A stretch of DNA of 64,000 nt. It comes from Sipunculus nudus (Eukaryota; Annelida; Sipuncula; Golfingiida; Sipunculidae). Where the stretch lies: the NCBI GenBank assembly GCA_026874595.1, contig CM049320.1, forward strand, positions 31,838,214-31,902,213. The letters are read 5' to 3'. Made by a program: the position numbers and the translations under genes. Shown here piece after piece: positions 1-10,799 of this stretch. Under the pieces are notes generated by a model. The model searched no databases. It was not told the origin of the DNA and saw only the letters and a program-made list of their open reading frames with translations. Every line of letters begins with the position of its first letter. Positions within the stretch are counted from its first letter, which is position 1.

Positions 1-706
1 ATTAACAAGTTAAAGAATATAGATATATAAATATATATACTCTAAATCCAAACCTAAAATGTTTTACATATCACAATATTGGTTTAAATATACATACGAT
101 TATCGATCGTAATTATAACAGTCGTTTCATAAGTGTTAAAAATTGTTAGGAATGTTTTATCTGGCCACGACGGTGTTATCATTTCTGTTAGCTTATATGT
201 CGCAAAGATATTGCCAGACTTCTGGAACTTTAAATCAGATATTTTATCAGATTCAAAATTTACGGAAACAATAAACAAATTTTGGAAATATTAGCAGACA
301 CAGTCCGATAATTATATTGATATTTTAATAGGTGGGATATGGGGAAGCTAAAGATAAAATATATTACTAGGTCATACTGTAAACAGAAGGTGAAGGTCGA
401 AAGGCCCACTCGACAATTTTTAGAAACGAAATACAATGAAGAGTTAATTAAGCACAAACAGGGTAAAAATAGTAACGTCTAGGCACTTTTAGCACTTAGA
501 AATAACCTTAAAGAATTACATGAAAAATAACAAGGGCAACAGCCATTTGTTGTAACATCCAGCACCGAGAGCATGGGGAACAAGCAAATTCGTGGAATTA
601 ATCTCCCCCGTTTTGGGCTCTTGTTATCTTTTATGCTTTATAACCAACTAAAATTATGACATGTGAAAAAATTCTTGAGGGCACAACTTAAAAAAAACTT
701 AGAACA

Positions 707-849
707 GATGCACTATGACATGTGAAGACATCTGCAGGGGAACATGAATACTAAAATACATTGAGAAATAGGACCGAAATCCACTATGACACGTGGAGAC
801 ATCTACAGGCGAACATAAAAACTAAAACACAATAAGAAATTTGACCAAA
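707..849. repeat. Two tandem copies of a ~71-bp repeat inside C1
   Basis: The phrase CACTATGACATGTG...GACATCTGCAGG recurs one unit later as CACTATGACACGTG...GACATCTACAGG, each followed by similar GAACAT-(N)-ACTAAAA text. The same two units are present at 36112-36237 in C3, so the duplication predates the block duplication. It falls between the endonuclease and RT parts of the decayed element and codes for nothing visible. Confidence 0.6.
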
Positions 850-957
850 ATTTTAGAATTTTATTTTTTTAGCTGGAGGGAAATATTTTTCAGATAGACG
901 CTGCAAAACCAATCCCAACCGAGGTATGCCTGAGAGCAATCAAAGATCTAAATTTGA

Positions 958-1257
958 ATGAAATCGGAAACAGTGTTATTACTATTATTTACAAGAAAGG
1001 TGATAGGCTTTTCTTTTAAAAATTGGAGACCGATTACACTTCTTAATGTCGATCACAAGACACTAACCAAATGTTTATGTAACAGATTACGTTCACATTT
1101 ACCCCATATCATTAATAACGATCAGACTTGTTCAATAAAAGGAAGGTCCATTATTCAGAGAGCTGCACTTGTGAGAGATTTTATCGACTACATAAAATTA
1201 AAAGTTACCTGCCGCTTTAGTTTGGATTGGTCAGGAGAAAGCTTTCGACATATTTAA
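958..1257 (+). pseudogene. Reverse transcriptase fragment of C1
   Basis: The 99-codon open stretch starts after a deletion junction and reads through NWRPITLLNVD, NRLRSHLPHIINNDQTC and KGRSIIQRAALVRDFIDYIK, the fingers part of a Tx1/L1-like RT. It ends where motif A should be: SLDWSGESFRH stands in place of a SLDQEKAFD-like sequence, showing point decay and a shift. The near-identical fragment lies at 36862-37137. No YADD-type motif follows in frame. Confidence 0.8.
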
Positions 1258-1922
1258 TTGGGGTTCTATGTTTAAATATTTAAGATAACTTGGGTTTGGG
1301 TCAGATTTTATTTAATGTATTAAGTTATGTTATAGTGATGTGCAGGGCTGTGTGAAGATTGTTTTATGTCATCGTTCTTTGATTTTCACTGAGGCACCAG
1401 ACAAGGATGTCCCCTGAGCCCTTTGGTTTATTTTGTTGTGGCTAAACTTAAGGATAACGCCATTAGAATTATATTGATGGATTCAAACTGTCTAATAATA
1501 CTAAATAAAGGATATCACAGTAACGCATATGGTACTACTTTTTTCTATATGATAACTCTTCCATAAACAGATGCTTTAACCTTTTACATATTTTCAGGTC
1601 GCCTGAGGGGCGAACATCAGCTGGACAAACCGAGGGGTTGTGGTTTTGAAATTGGGTGAGACGGGAAACGGGACCGTGTGATTTGATTGGAAATGGGATT
1701 ATGTTAAAGTTTTAGGTTTTAATTTAGGAAATGAGAATGCGTCAAAAATAAATTGGGATTCAAAAATTAAGACATTTTAAAATATGTATTACTTGTTGTC
1801 ACAGAGGGATTTGACATATACTGGGGAAGTTGTCGTATCTAATTCTATTGTTTCTAACATAATAAGGTTATTTTTTTACAGTATTCCTCTACTGGAATAG
1901 GTAACCGATGTTTTTGAAAAAT

Positions 1923-2652
1923 CAGGGGCGTAGCGTTGTCTTGGCACGGGGTGGTGCGTTCGATTACATTTCAGACCGTTGACAGTTTTTATTAACATTC
2001 ACACAAATCAATATACATATATAGGCCTAAATATAATATATTATATTATATGATATTATATATATTATATTGTATTATATCATATTATGTATACCCACGA
2101 AGCTTAATTGTTTTTATAAAGGGAACTGCAATATTCTATCAGTTTCTATCAAATAGATGTAAAAATGCAGTCAGAAAATTGACCTGCTTCACCTATATTA
2201 AAAGTAGCTACTTTTGGGCTCTTTTCTTAATTTACTAGACAGTATTAATTCCAGTCTCCCGAGGCTAATTAAACTATGATGAGAACAAGCCCACGCAATT
2301 GCGTCTCAATTTACGTAAAACACAACATGCCCTAGTTCGGACTTCCCATGCATCTAACAACAATTTGGATCTTCCAATGATTGGATTTCATAAAGCGCTT
2401 TCACACTAATCAGAATACCTGATAAATTGGTCATTACAATAGCTAGAATATCAAAGATCAATAGCAAACTAAATTTCAAGATCCTCCGGTTTATGTAAGG
2501 TATTTTAAAGATTTTAGATGTTTCTGTCCTCAAGCAAGTGGTGCTTTCCTGCTCGATTATTCAACCCTGCCTTTAACGTTTTATATACCTGGGCTTCTCC
2601 TGCCTGAAAAAATTGACACATTGATATCGACACCCGTTACCCTTCGCCCTTG
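1923..2652. mobile_element. Non-autonomous DNA transposon (possibly hAT-type) inserted in C1
   Basis: The 730-bp insert interrupts the ORF2 reading of C1 exactly between FEK and SLLNFLW codons. It begins CAGGGGCGTAGCGT and ends ACCCTTCGCCCTTG, imperfect terminal inverted repeats of about 14 bp. The flank after it is GAAAT, and the flank before is AAAAT (GAAAT in the C3 copy), a 5-bp target duplication. CAGGGGCG-type ends with 5-bp duplications fit hAT5-like elements by recollection, but class is uncertain. No transposase ORF. Its C3 homologue is at 37828-38598; block C2 lacks it. Confidence 0.6.
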
Positions 2653-3196
2653 GAAATCTCTATTGAATTTTCTGTGGATCCATAAAAGACATTTAGTGAA
2701 GATATTATCGTTTTACCAAGAAGCAAAGGTGGTCAGATCCTTGTAAATATTAAGAGAAAAAGGGAGGTACAGCGAGTAAATTTGTTATTCCAAGTGTTAA
2801 ATATGAATCACAAGTGCCGTGTTCTAGCAGATTATTTCATTGGGTTATATTAAGATTCAAACTTTGGTTCAGATATTTTCAAAGTATGTATAATGTTTCG
2901 CAGTATGATTGAAAAGGTAAGCCTATTATATATGGAGAGATGTCAAAGGGTTGTACCGAATTTAATATTGTTGTAAAGTGTGAATCATATAATTAGAGTC
3001 CAGTCTTAGTGAAAAATTATATATCTTAATCATTCGATTGTGGATGAATATAATAAAAATATTATCATAAATGGTTGTAAACAGGTCAGGCATACGAAGT
3101 ATATGAAAACAGGGGACTTGTTTAGGAAAAAGTTTTGGATAACGATAAGAGCAAGGTAAATACTCAATGATATTGTGATATTTTGCGAAGTAGATT

Positions 3197-3457
3197 GTGT
3201 GCACCAACATGGGAGTGAGCACAGACATTTGGCGGGCCCGAATTGGCTGTTTTGTGCAAAGTGAAGTTCGCTGTGAGAACCCTGAGTTTGAGAGTGGTGT
3301 CTTGACATTGCGCCTCGCAACACTGCTCGCGATGTTGTTAACACAGGATGGGGGCGTTGAGCTGAACTCAGGCCCCAAGGAACCCACCACAGCTGCCAAG
3401 AATAATCAGGGTCCTATGCTTACTTATGTGGAGTCACAAGAAGCTCGGACAGGGTAG
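3197..3457 (+). pseudogene. ORF1 N-terminus with 2A-like motif, copy B1
   Basis: The 86-codon open frame has a hydrophobic run LRLATLLAMLLTQ followed directly by DGGVELNSGPK. This matches the layout of 2A-like ribosome-skipping sequences (hydrophobic helix, then D-V/I-E-x-N-P-G-P) known at the N-terminus of some APE-type non-LTR ORFs. Two key positions differ: G for the first D of DVE, and S for the Pro of NPGP. The frame is then lost in the serine-rich VTRSSS-like stretch preserved in B2 and B3. Confidence 0.6.
3347..3376 (+). other. 2A-like motif DGGVELNSGP (copy B1)
   Basis: Ten codons read D-G-G-V-E-L-N-S-G-P. Canonical active 2A needs N-P-G followed by P, so a serine here predicts weak or no ribosome skipping. 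The same serine is in the copies at 9303-9332 and 39291-39320. Confidence 0.55.
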
Positions 3458-5631
3458 AGAGAGGACCTCAAACACTGTCAACGCAAGGGTGAGCGAACAT
3501 ACAGGACCGAATCTGCATCCCCAGGCCAAGCCATTGGAGCAAAGAAAAGCCAGTGAACCAACTCATAGCTCCCCCGTTAAAGATACTACAGACTGTGGTG
3601 AGTCGTCATTACCTGATATAGTGAAAGAATCAGCTGACAAATAACTACTTTACAGGCAGAGATGAAAGAGATAACAAGTGAAAACAGAAAATTTAAGGCA
3701 AAAGTAGATAAATTAAAAATCGAAAAGAAACAATTTAATTTTCTATGGCTTTAACGAGGCTGACGGAGGTAAAACATAGGGTGATTGTGAAAATAAAGTC
3801 AGAAAGATTATTAGAGAAGAAATGAAAATGCCAGATGATGAAATAGAGATAGAGAGAGCTCACAGGCTGCCATGGAAGATCCCCGGGAAGCCGAAGTCAA
3901 TAATTTGTAAATTTGGATATTTCAAACATAGAGCGATAGTCTAGGGCGAACACGCAGAGGACTGAAGAAGCTCAACTCGGGCATATACGTACAAGAAGAC
4001 TCCAGCGAAAGAGTGAGGGTAGCAAGACGACACCTACGTGCTTAATGACACTAAGGACAAAAACAAGGATCATGGAGGGCAATGTTTATGTGTGGGAAGT
4101 AAATGTGTGAAATGTATAAGTAGAAGAAGAACACAAGTGTCAAATTGAATACATAGTGACACAGAATAGTGGTCAGGCCAGGGCCATGAAAAACATTTTG
4201 TGAATTCATTGGTTGAATTTCATTTAATAAAGATGATATAAATACATGTGTGAATAATAATAATGAAATTATGTACATACAAGTAATGGTAATATGCATG
4301 CATGAAAAATTTACGAAATGTGTATAATGGATTCAAACTGTCTAAATATTTTTTGTTCAAGGTCTGCACCTAAAATACATAAACCACCAACCCTTTGCAC
4401 TGCACCCCAAACACCATGATGCTGATGGCAGTGGCGATGGCCAGAAGTACAGTGCTATGGATGAACTAACTGCATATTGCTTTAACCCACCCCTTGCAGC
4501 AACTTCCAGACAGATAAGCACACCTTAACAAGTTAATCCTTTCAGAGATGTTTATAATGGAACCTCCACAATAGTGCATTATATAAATGACAATCTTTGC
4601 ATAATATCTTGGAATGCCAGAGAGTTAAAAACAAACTCTGGTGTAGAGATTCAGGATACTAGGTCATAACAAACAGCGCTTACGATATGGGTAGTTGGCT
4701 GTGTAAAGAGCGTATCAATAACCAAATTTGGTGGACCTTTAATTTGGAGGAGGAATGTTACTAATGGTTTTATTCCATATCAGCGGCTGACGTGAGTTGC
4801 TTAGTTAACAGTCCGTTCAAAGGTTTAAGTTTACTTGTAGGGTAGAAATCACCACAGTCAAGCAGCTCTTATCATGTAAGTTAGAAAAAAATTAAACTGT
4901 ACAGGTATTATGATTAAACAAAACGTAGTACTGTTCGTTTGAATTTATACGCCGGCCAAGTGCCTTTTTATCAGTGACAGATTTGGGGTGAGTCAATTAG
5001 TTTAATTTCCACCAAGCCATAACTCGCACTTTTATGAAAAGTTTAATGCAACATACTGCCAGAGAGATCCTATCTGATAGTTTATGAAATCAGCTGTTGT
5101 ATATACCACGTGAATGTTGATTCGTTTTAAACAGAAGACCGGGGTTTAAAACACCTCATTCTTTATGAAGACTGCAACATGATTCACTACAGGCACTTGA
5201 ATTGCTATTACTATAGATTTCGGTTAAATTTGTTCCTTTTCATTTCTTTATAACTATTACTTATTTGGCATTTTCCCCGCGTTTTTCGCACTATATGGTC
5301 CACCCCTTTATTATTTACTTAATATATGAGAGAGTCTTGCAAGAAACAGGTACTTTTATCTAGATACCACGTTCCAATTACATATACCTTTTTCTGTTTG
5401 AGAGTTGGAAGAATTGTCACTATTTTATGATGTTCACGAGAACTGAACCACTGAAAAACTGTAACTATCTGTCCCCGTTCGAATCAAACAAACTAACCAC
5501 TCCCACTTGGATGAAACTGTTGTTGTTCTGGTAAATAGGCCCAGATGTCTAACACACTTGGTAGACTCATTACTGTTTCACCATGAAAAATAACACATAT
5601 TAACAGACATCTTCATATATACACACACATA

Positions 5632-5656
5632 TATGTATATATATATATATATATAA
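5632..5656. repeat. (TA)n microsatellite
   Basis: Short TA run in block D1; the D3 counterpart near 62420-62445 is shorter and interrupted. Confidence 0.85.
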
Positions 5657-5734
5657 TCATTTTTTTTCAATACTTTAACTATAATTTTAGGATTTGGGCG
5701 TGGTCAAAGGAAAGCGTTATTCCATGTTCAGCTT

Positions 5735-5952
5735 TGCCGATACACGTTACCTTACCACAAATAGATAGATTCTTGCATGGATTAAATCCTCGACATATTT
5801 TCGAAACCTGTCACGTTTCTCTGTGTTTTGGGGCTCCCATGAGGCGTACACGAACCAAGATAGCACAGTTCGTTTGTTCTACCATTGGGCTTACCAACAC
5901 TAACAATGATAATTAAAAATAATAATAACGGTAACAATACATTTATATTCAT
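5735..5952 (-). pseudogene. Possible secreted-peptide remnant, D1 copy
   Basis: Read from ATG at 5952, the minus strand gives a hydrophobic leader MNINVLLPLLFLIIIVSV, then a GTAAGC donor-like site in phase 1, then a continuation that reaches a stop after about 55 codons. Another frame over the same DNA has cysteines spaced like a small cysteine-rich peptide (KICRGFNPCKNLSICGKVTC). The D3 copy at 62473-62752 differs by a frame-changing indel in the leader. The reading may be chance, and no family was recognised. Confidence 0.2.
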
Positions 5953-6251
5953 TCTACAGTTATAATACGTCGACTGATTGTCAATTTTGGGTTGAATATA
6001 CCGTTGACACCATTTTCAATTAAGTGAGACCATTGGGCATTTCGTATCAGGTTTTCTGTTACAGTGTCAAATAAATATTATTTTATATAGATTAATGTCG
6101 CTCTGCAAGTTATCATGGGATATTCGCAAATCTAAAGCAAACCTTGAAATTTCACTTATTTTTCAACGTATGTTTTTTTAATATTCAAACTTTTTCAGCA
6201 TAAAATAATAAAGAACACCACTGTACAGATTATCTTTGGCCAGGTCAGGTG

Positions 6252-6841
6252 CAAATATTGCGTCATATTGACCCTCTGGCATTACGGCCAGATTACTGGC
6301 GCCAGAGTGTCATGACAACTACGTCTGAGGATCGCATTATAAGGCCTTATGAAGATGCAAATATTTTCGTCATTTCTGACAACGCTTCATGGGCTACAGG
6401 TGCACTGTCAGTCCACGTAAACCAGACCATCCGTTAGCGTTTTTTTGTGTACTTTTTAATCATACCAAATATTAGAGAGAAAAGTTCCTGTTTAACCCAG
6501 CACATTGGTAAACCCCTCGGCATGTTTGTTGAATTTATGACCGCATGAACGCAAGCATGGCTCGCACGGGTTACAGGACGCAGGCAACTTGCAGGCGACA
6601 CAGGAAATGACCCGTGTCCAATGAGACGGCATTTCAGTTTGGGTTGGGAGCTCACATATCTACTTTAGTGTTTATTCCCCATTCTAAGCATAATATTGAG
6701 ATTATGGTCCGTTTACCACAAAATGAATGCAACCAGATGCAAGACCACTGCGATACATTCCTCCGTATTACTAGTATCACGACTCGAGTAGGCTTACCAG
6801 CACAATTATCCGATTGCCTACTGAGTCGATTTGTCACGGCT
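6252..6841 (+). mobile_element. 590-bp insertion in D1, possible degraded Tc1/mariner-like fragment
   Basis: Block D3 reads straight through this point (63030-63050). Here 590 bp are bracketed by AGGTG on both sides (6247-6251 and 6842-6846), a 5-bp duplication. The frame 6249-6437 reads TTTSEDRIIRPYEDAN...SVHVNQTIR, and further on SNETAFQFG, which loosely resemble the helix-turn-helix and first catalytic region of Tc1-like transposases. No terminal inverted repeats were found, and the duplication is not TA. The insertion is well supported by comparison; the class is a guess. Confidence 0.4.
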
Positions 6842-7978
6842 AGGTGCTATAAGCCTACAGGTGATCACCGGAACTGGTACCTTTGTATCGTTTCCCCTTC
6901 ATTCCAACTGCGAATACGGAGATTGTTGGCCAAACAGAAGAAATAAAGCCGGAAATAATACACTGATTTTCTTTGAATATCTGATTGGTATGTAAACATA
7001 AATTCTTGTTGTGTGGTCCTGTTTTCACTAGCAGAACAGTTCAGACATGTGCCGATCAAAAAATTGTGTCTGTCCCCTGATTTTCAGCGGGGACTAATCA
7101 CAGCGCGCATGGAAGTCCGGCCGATCTTACTAGAACGCCATTTGTCTTTTTGATATATCAAGGAGAAGAATATTTTTGCCTGTGTTATATCAATTGTCCT
7201 ATCATAAACGTTAATCGTGCAAACATTAACATATTTATTTTGCTACTATGACATTATAAATCATAATCTATTCATTCTACAAATATGATATGATGCGGGA
7301 CAGATTAGGTTTTTTCAAATTTAATTCCTTAAATTAATTCCATCATGAGCCTTGGAAGGCGCAACTATACCCTCAGTCTTAATTTTTATTTAAGGTATGC
7401 ATGAAATACAAATCATTGACACATTATGGAATACAATTACCTTTGAAAAGATGTTTCCTCAGATGTGCAGAATAGTGCCAAAGCTACCCGGTCGATGTAA
7501 GGTTAGTTTGCCACATGTATATCTTCCGTGACACGTCACTGGTTTTGCTTCAGACTAAGTACTACGAACATGTTATCTGGATGTGGGTAATGATATTGAT
7601 ATTATAGAATCACAGACAACATACCCAAACTGTTCACATTCTGCTCTCACGAATAGGGCTCTTTCTATTGAACAACACATCACAAGGCAGCGCTTTATAC
7701 AGTAAACCGTTTGATGACTTTCTATACACATGAAATAATAGCTCACTTATCAACATATCTCGCTATCTATTCTGATTGAGCGATTTACGTTTGTGCTATG
7801 CACTGGTGTTATGGTAGGGCCTATACACGGATAGCAAGTGATCTGAACATTCCGTATATTCATTAATATACCATAGATAACGTCATATCACACAGCGGAT
7901 CATATACAGTTTTCAGATCGTAAAAAACCTCGTCCCGTCCAGAATATATGCGCAATGAGACCATTACGTGCACTATAA

Positions 7979-8314
7979 ATGCTATCCGTCCTTCCACAAG
8001 GCTTCACATCTGTGTGGGTTTGGAATAATATTAATGCAGAGGTCACTCAATGTAATATTGAGATGGCTGGAAAAAATTTAAATATTTTGTCTATCAATCA
8101 TTCACCTTATAATGTTATTAATGTATATTGTCCAGTTAAAAAGGAGAAAGAGGTATATTTTTTAAACACATTTCTGATTACGTTTTATCCAATGATGCCA
8201 CCAGGTGTCCTATAAGTTTGCTAGGTGAATTTAGTTTAATTGAAGATGTTACTAAAGATAAACAGGGGGGTAGTACGACTCTTTGATTTGGGAGAATGAA
8301 ATTAACAGGTTAAA

Positions 8315-8378
<64 letters not shown>

Positions 8379-9130
8379 CGGAATGTTTTATCTGGCCACG
8401 ACTATGTTGTGATTTCTGTTAGCTTATATGTCACAGAGACAGTGCCAGACTTCTGGAACTTTAAATCAGATATTTTATCAGATTCAAAATTTACGAAAAC
8501 AACGAATTTTGGAAATATTAGCTGACACAGTCCGATAATTATATTGATATTTTAATAGGTTGGATATGGGGAAGGTAAAGATAAAAGATATTACTAGGGT
8601 ATACTGTAAACAGAAGGCGAAGGTCGAAAGACCCACTCGACAATAATTAGAAACGAAATACAATGGAGAGTTAATTAAGCACGAACAGTTATAATAAGGT
8701 TCTTTTCTTACATTATTCCTCTTCTGGAATGGGTAACCGATGTTTTGAGAAAATCAAATCTCTATTGAATTTTCTTTGGATCCATAAAAAACATATAGTG
8801 AAGATATTATCGTTTTACCAAGAAACAAAGGTGGTCAGATCCTTCTAAATATTAAGAAAAAAAAAGGGAGATACAGCGAGTAAATTGGTTTTTCCAAGTG
8901 TAAAATATGAATCACAATTTCCGTGTTCTAGCAGATTATTTCATTGGGTTATATAAAGATTCAACCTTAATTCAACCAATCGATTGTGGATGAATATGAT
9001 AAACATATTATCATAAATGGTTGTACACCGGTCAAGCATACGAAATATATGAAACAGGGGACTTGTTTGGGAACAAGTTTGGGATAACGGTAATAGCAAG
9101 GTAAATACTCAATGATATTGTGATATTTTG
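7979..9130 (+). mobile_element. Block C2: internally deleted Tx1-like element (endonuclease plus 3' region)
   Basis: Positions 7979-8280 keep the front of the APE endonuclease: INHSPYNVINVYCPV then LLGEFSLIEDVTKDK, where GEF stands at the usual GDF site. A 56-bp (TA)n splits the domain. Positions 8375-8525 give GHDYVVISVSLYV and PDFWNFKSDIL, the end of the endonuclease. At about 8690 the sequence jumps past the whole RT to the region after RT (8690-8900, FLWIHKKH in broken frames). Unlike C1 and C3 it lacks the CAGGGGCG transposon, but has six extra bases at that site. Confidence 0.7.
8319..8374. repeat. (TA)n microsatellite inside C2 endonuclease
   Basis: About 28 TA units. In C1 the same point (about 25-40) has a short imperfect TA stretch plus roughly 100 unrelated bases, so this tract has expanded or been replaced independently. 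Confidence 0.9.
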
Positions 9131-9257
9131 CAAAGTAGATTGTGTGCACCAACATGGGAGTGAGCACAGACATTTGGCGGGCCCGAATTGGCTGTTTTGT
9201 GCAGCCAAAATGTAAAGTGAAGTTCGCTGTGAGAACCCTGAGTTTGACAATGGTGTC

Positions 9258-9575
9258 TTGACATTGCGCCTCACAATTTTGCTTGCGGTGTTGTTAACAC
9301 AGGATGGGGACGTTGAGTTGAACTCAGGCCCAAAGGAACCCACCACAGCTGCCAAGGATAATCAGGGTCCTATGCTCAGTTATGTGAGGGTCACAAGAAG
9401 CTCGAGTGCGGAGAGGGTAGAGAGAGGAGCCTCTAACACTGTCAACGCAAGGGTGAGTGATAATACAGAACCGAATCTGCATCCTAAGGCCAAGCCATTG
9501 GAGCAAAGGAAAGCCAGTGAACCAACTCATAGTTCCCCCGTTAAAGATACTACAGACTGTGGTGAGTCGTCATAA
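9258..9575 (+). pseudogene. ORF1 N-terminus with 2A-like motif, copy B2
   Basis: The 105-codon frame begins with a leucine-rich run (LRLTILLAVLLTQ), then DGDVELNSGP at 9303-9332, then a polar Ser/Lys/Glu-rich tail with SSPVKDTTD. It is the best preserved of the three 2A-like readings because the D of DVE is intact, yet it also has S in place of the critical Pro. The frame stops at the TGA/TAA-rich spacer that in other elements links to the coiled-coil ORF1 core. Confidence 0.6.
9303..9332 (+). other. 2A-like motif DGDVELNSGP (copy B2)
   Basis: D-V-E-L-N is canonical; S-G-P replaces P-G-P. Of the three copies this one differs from an active-type 2A consensus at one residue only. Confidence 0.6.
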
Positions 9576-10799
9576 CCTGATATAGTGAAAGAATCAGCTG
9601 ACAAATAACTACTTTACAGGCAGAGATGAAAGAGATAAAAAGTGAAAACATATACGTATAAGAAGAAACTCTAAAGATGGTAAAATCAATAATTTTCTTT
9701 ACAAAATGTGTGCTGCTCATTTAATGTACAAATACTCAACGACAGAGTTGCCCCTGATTTAGTAGGGAAGTTTACTTGCATACCTCATACAAAGTCTAGT
9801 TGATTATATAAGAGTAAGTAAAGAACTTAATTGTGTTGTACAGTCATTTGCAGTCTCAACACTGGATATTTCTGATCGGTTATGCTCGGTAATTCAGGAA
9901 GTTTTTAAGCCAACATGAACAGGGTCACTTAGTCCCATGCTTATGTTTATTCATTGAATGAATATGCGATTAAGGTCGCATAGAGTTCATGGATAGGTCA
10001 ATTCCTTTATAATTCACTTAGGGACATGACATCTGGTGACCGGGTATAACATAAGGCCATAACACACTGACGCGTTGTTAAAATATAATGTCTGTGGAAA
10101 AAATCTAGTAAAATGGATTTAATTGTCACATTATTTATTTGTATACTTCAATATATAGTCAAGTATATAAGTAAAAATAACATATATAACAACTATACAT
10201 AGACATATGCATGTTTATATATAATTCTTTGATATGAAATGTACAAGCATACTGTTTACATAGAATTATTTTGTTATATATATATATTAAATCATAATAA
10301 TTGTTCACCGAGTGATATGATTACTATTTTATTGATTTTACGCTATATAGTTGTATATTTCTTAGACAAAACATATAAAATACTTCGATGAAAAAATGTC
10401 AAGATATTCCACAGTTATTCCACAAAATTTGCCGCGTGCCATTCGCGCCAGTCTGTTTTGAAAATGCCGCGTACCTGCCACGTGAACGTATTCCCTTGAT
10501 TTCAGTCCTGTGACTCGTACCAAACAACACAAGAGAGCCGAGTTTAAGGATAGTCTCAAATTTCTTTTAGGGTGTAATAGAGGCTCGTCCGATTTGATTT
10601 GTATTATACACATTTTTTTTCATGTAATTCCTTTATATACATGAGAACAAAGGCTGGTCCAGAATAAAACGTCTGGAGCACAGTATAGAGAGGGGTATAA
10701 TTTGTAACTTTAAGACATCCTGCTAACTTGGGAGATGGTTGCTGTGCAGTTAAACTTGTTAACGTGTATCTTGACTACGTGTTCATGTCATATTTTTTA

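Larger units (their letters stand above)
1..3190 (+). mobile_element. Block C1: decayed Tx1/L1-like non-LTR retrotransposon ORF2 (5' end outside window)
   Basis: Frames broken many times still read as one non-LTR ORF2 in order. Positions 140-480 hold the end of an APE endonuclease and linker, with residues like FWNFKSDILSDSKF recoverable by comparison with 8283-8525. Positions 958-1257 hold reverse transcriptase with NWRPITLLNVD and IKGRSIIQRAALVRDF. Positions 2653-3000 hold the region after RT with FLWIHKRH. Such RT motifs are typical of the Tx1/L1 group. Compared with C3, about 520 bp are missing near 958, and a 730-bp transposon sits at 1923-2652. The 3' limit is unresolved because block B follows in all three copies. 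Dead copy. Confidence 0.75.
3190..4638 (+). mobile_element. Block B1: 3'-truncated CR1/Jockey-group-like non-LTR element
   Basis: This copy keeps the 5' untranslated part, an ORF1 with a 2A-like motif near its N-terminus, an ORF1 core and the start of ORF2. The core at 3800-4010 contains a VRKIIREEMKMPDDEIEI stretch followed by ERAHRLP, the signature found in ORF1 RNA-binding proteins of many non-LTR elements. Homology to B3 stops at about 4638 within the ORF2 leader, where block D1 begins, so its endonuclease, RT and all of a block E are missing. Frame breaks occur near 3470, 3750 and 3950. Confidence 0.7.
4700..7978. repeat. Block D1: segmental-duplication unit, mostly non-coding
   Basis: From about 4708 the sequence runs collinear with 61494-64000, and from 4783 also with 29891-30602. 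I see no convincing host gene. Differences between D1 and D3 include a 590-bp insertion (6252-6841), about 90 bp extra near 6905-6990, and small indels. The only possible coding trace is a minus-strand signal-peptide-like reading at 5735-5952. Other short open frames in both strands are not shared between copies in frame. Confidence 0.7.
9130..9876 (+). mobile_element. Block B2: doubly deleted copy of non-LTR family B
   Basis: The 5' region and ORF1 start match B1 and B3. At about 9650 the copy jumps from the ORF1 spacer, through a short piece resembling TATACGTATAAGAAG of ORF1, into endonuclease codons (NSKDGKINNFLYK region). At 9876 it ends within the post-endonuclease region, joining block E at CGGTTATGCTC. 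The B3 copy shows that about 3.2 kb of RT and 3' region are missing here. Confidence 0.7.

Noticed and set aside
8283-8525. ORF with a long YI repeat
   Set aside because: The repeat is the translation of a (TA)n tract; the real content on either side is decayed endonuclease.
10362-10613. 83-codon minus frame (KSREYVHVAGTRHFQN...) conserved at 44579-44857
   Set aside because: Conservation is explained by block duplication. No leader, no domain, no splice context, and flanking indels do not respect codons.
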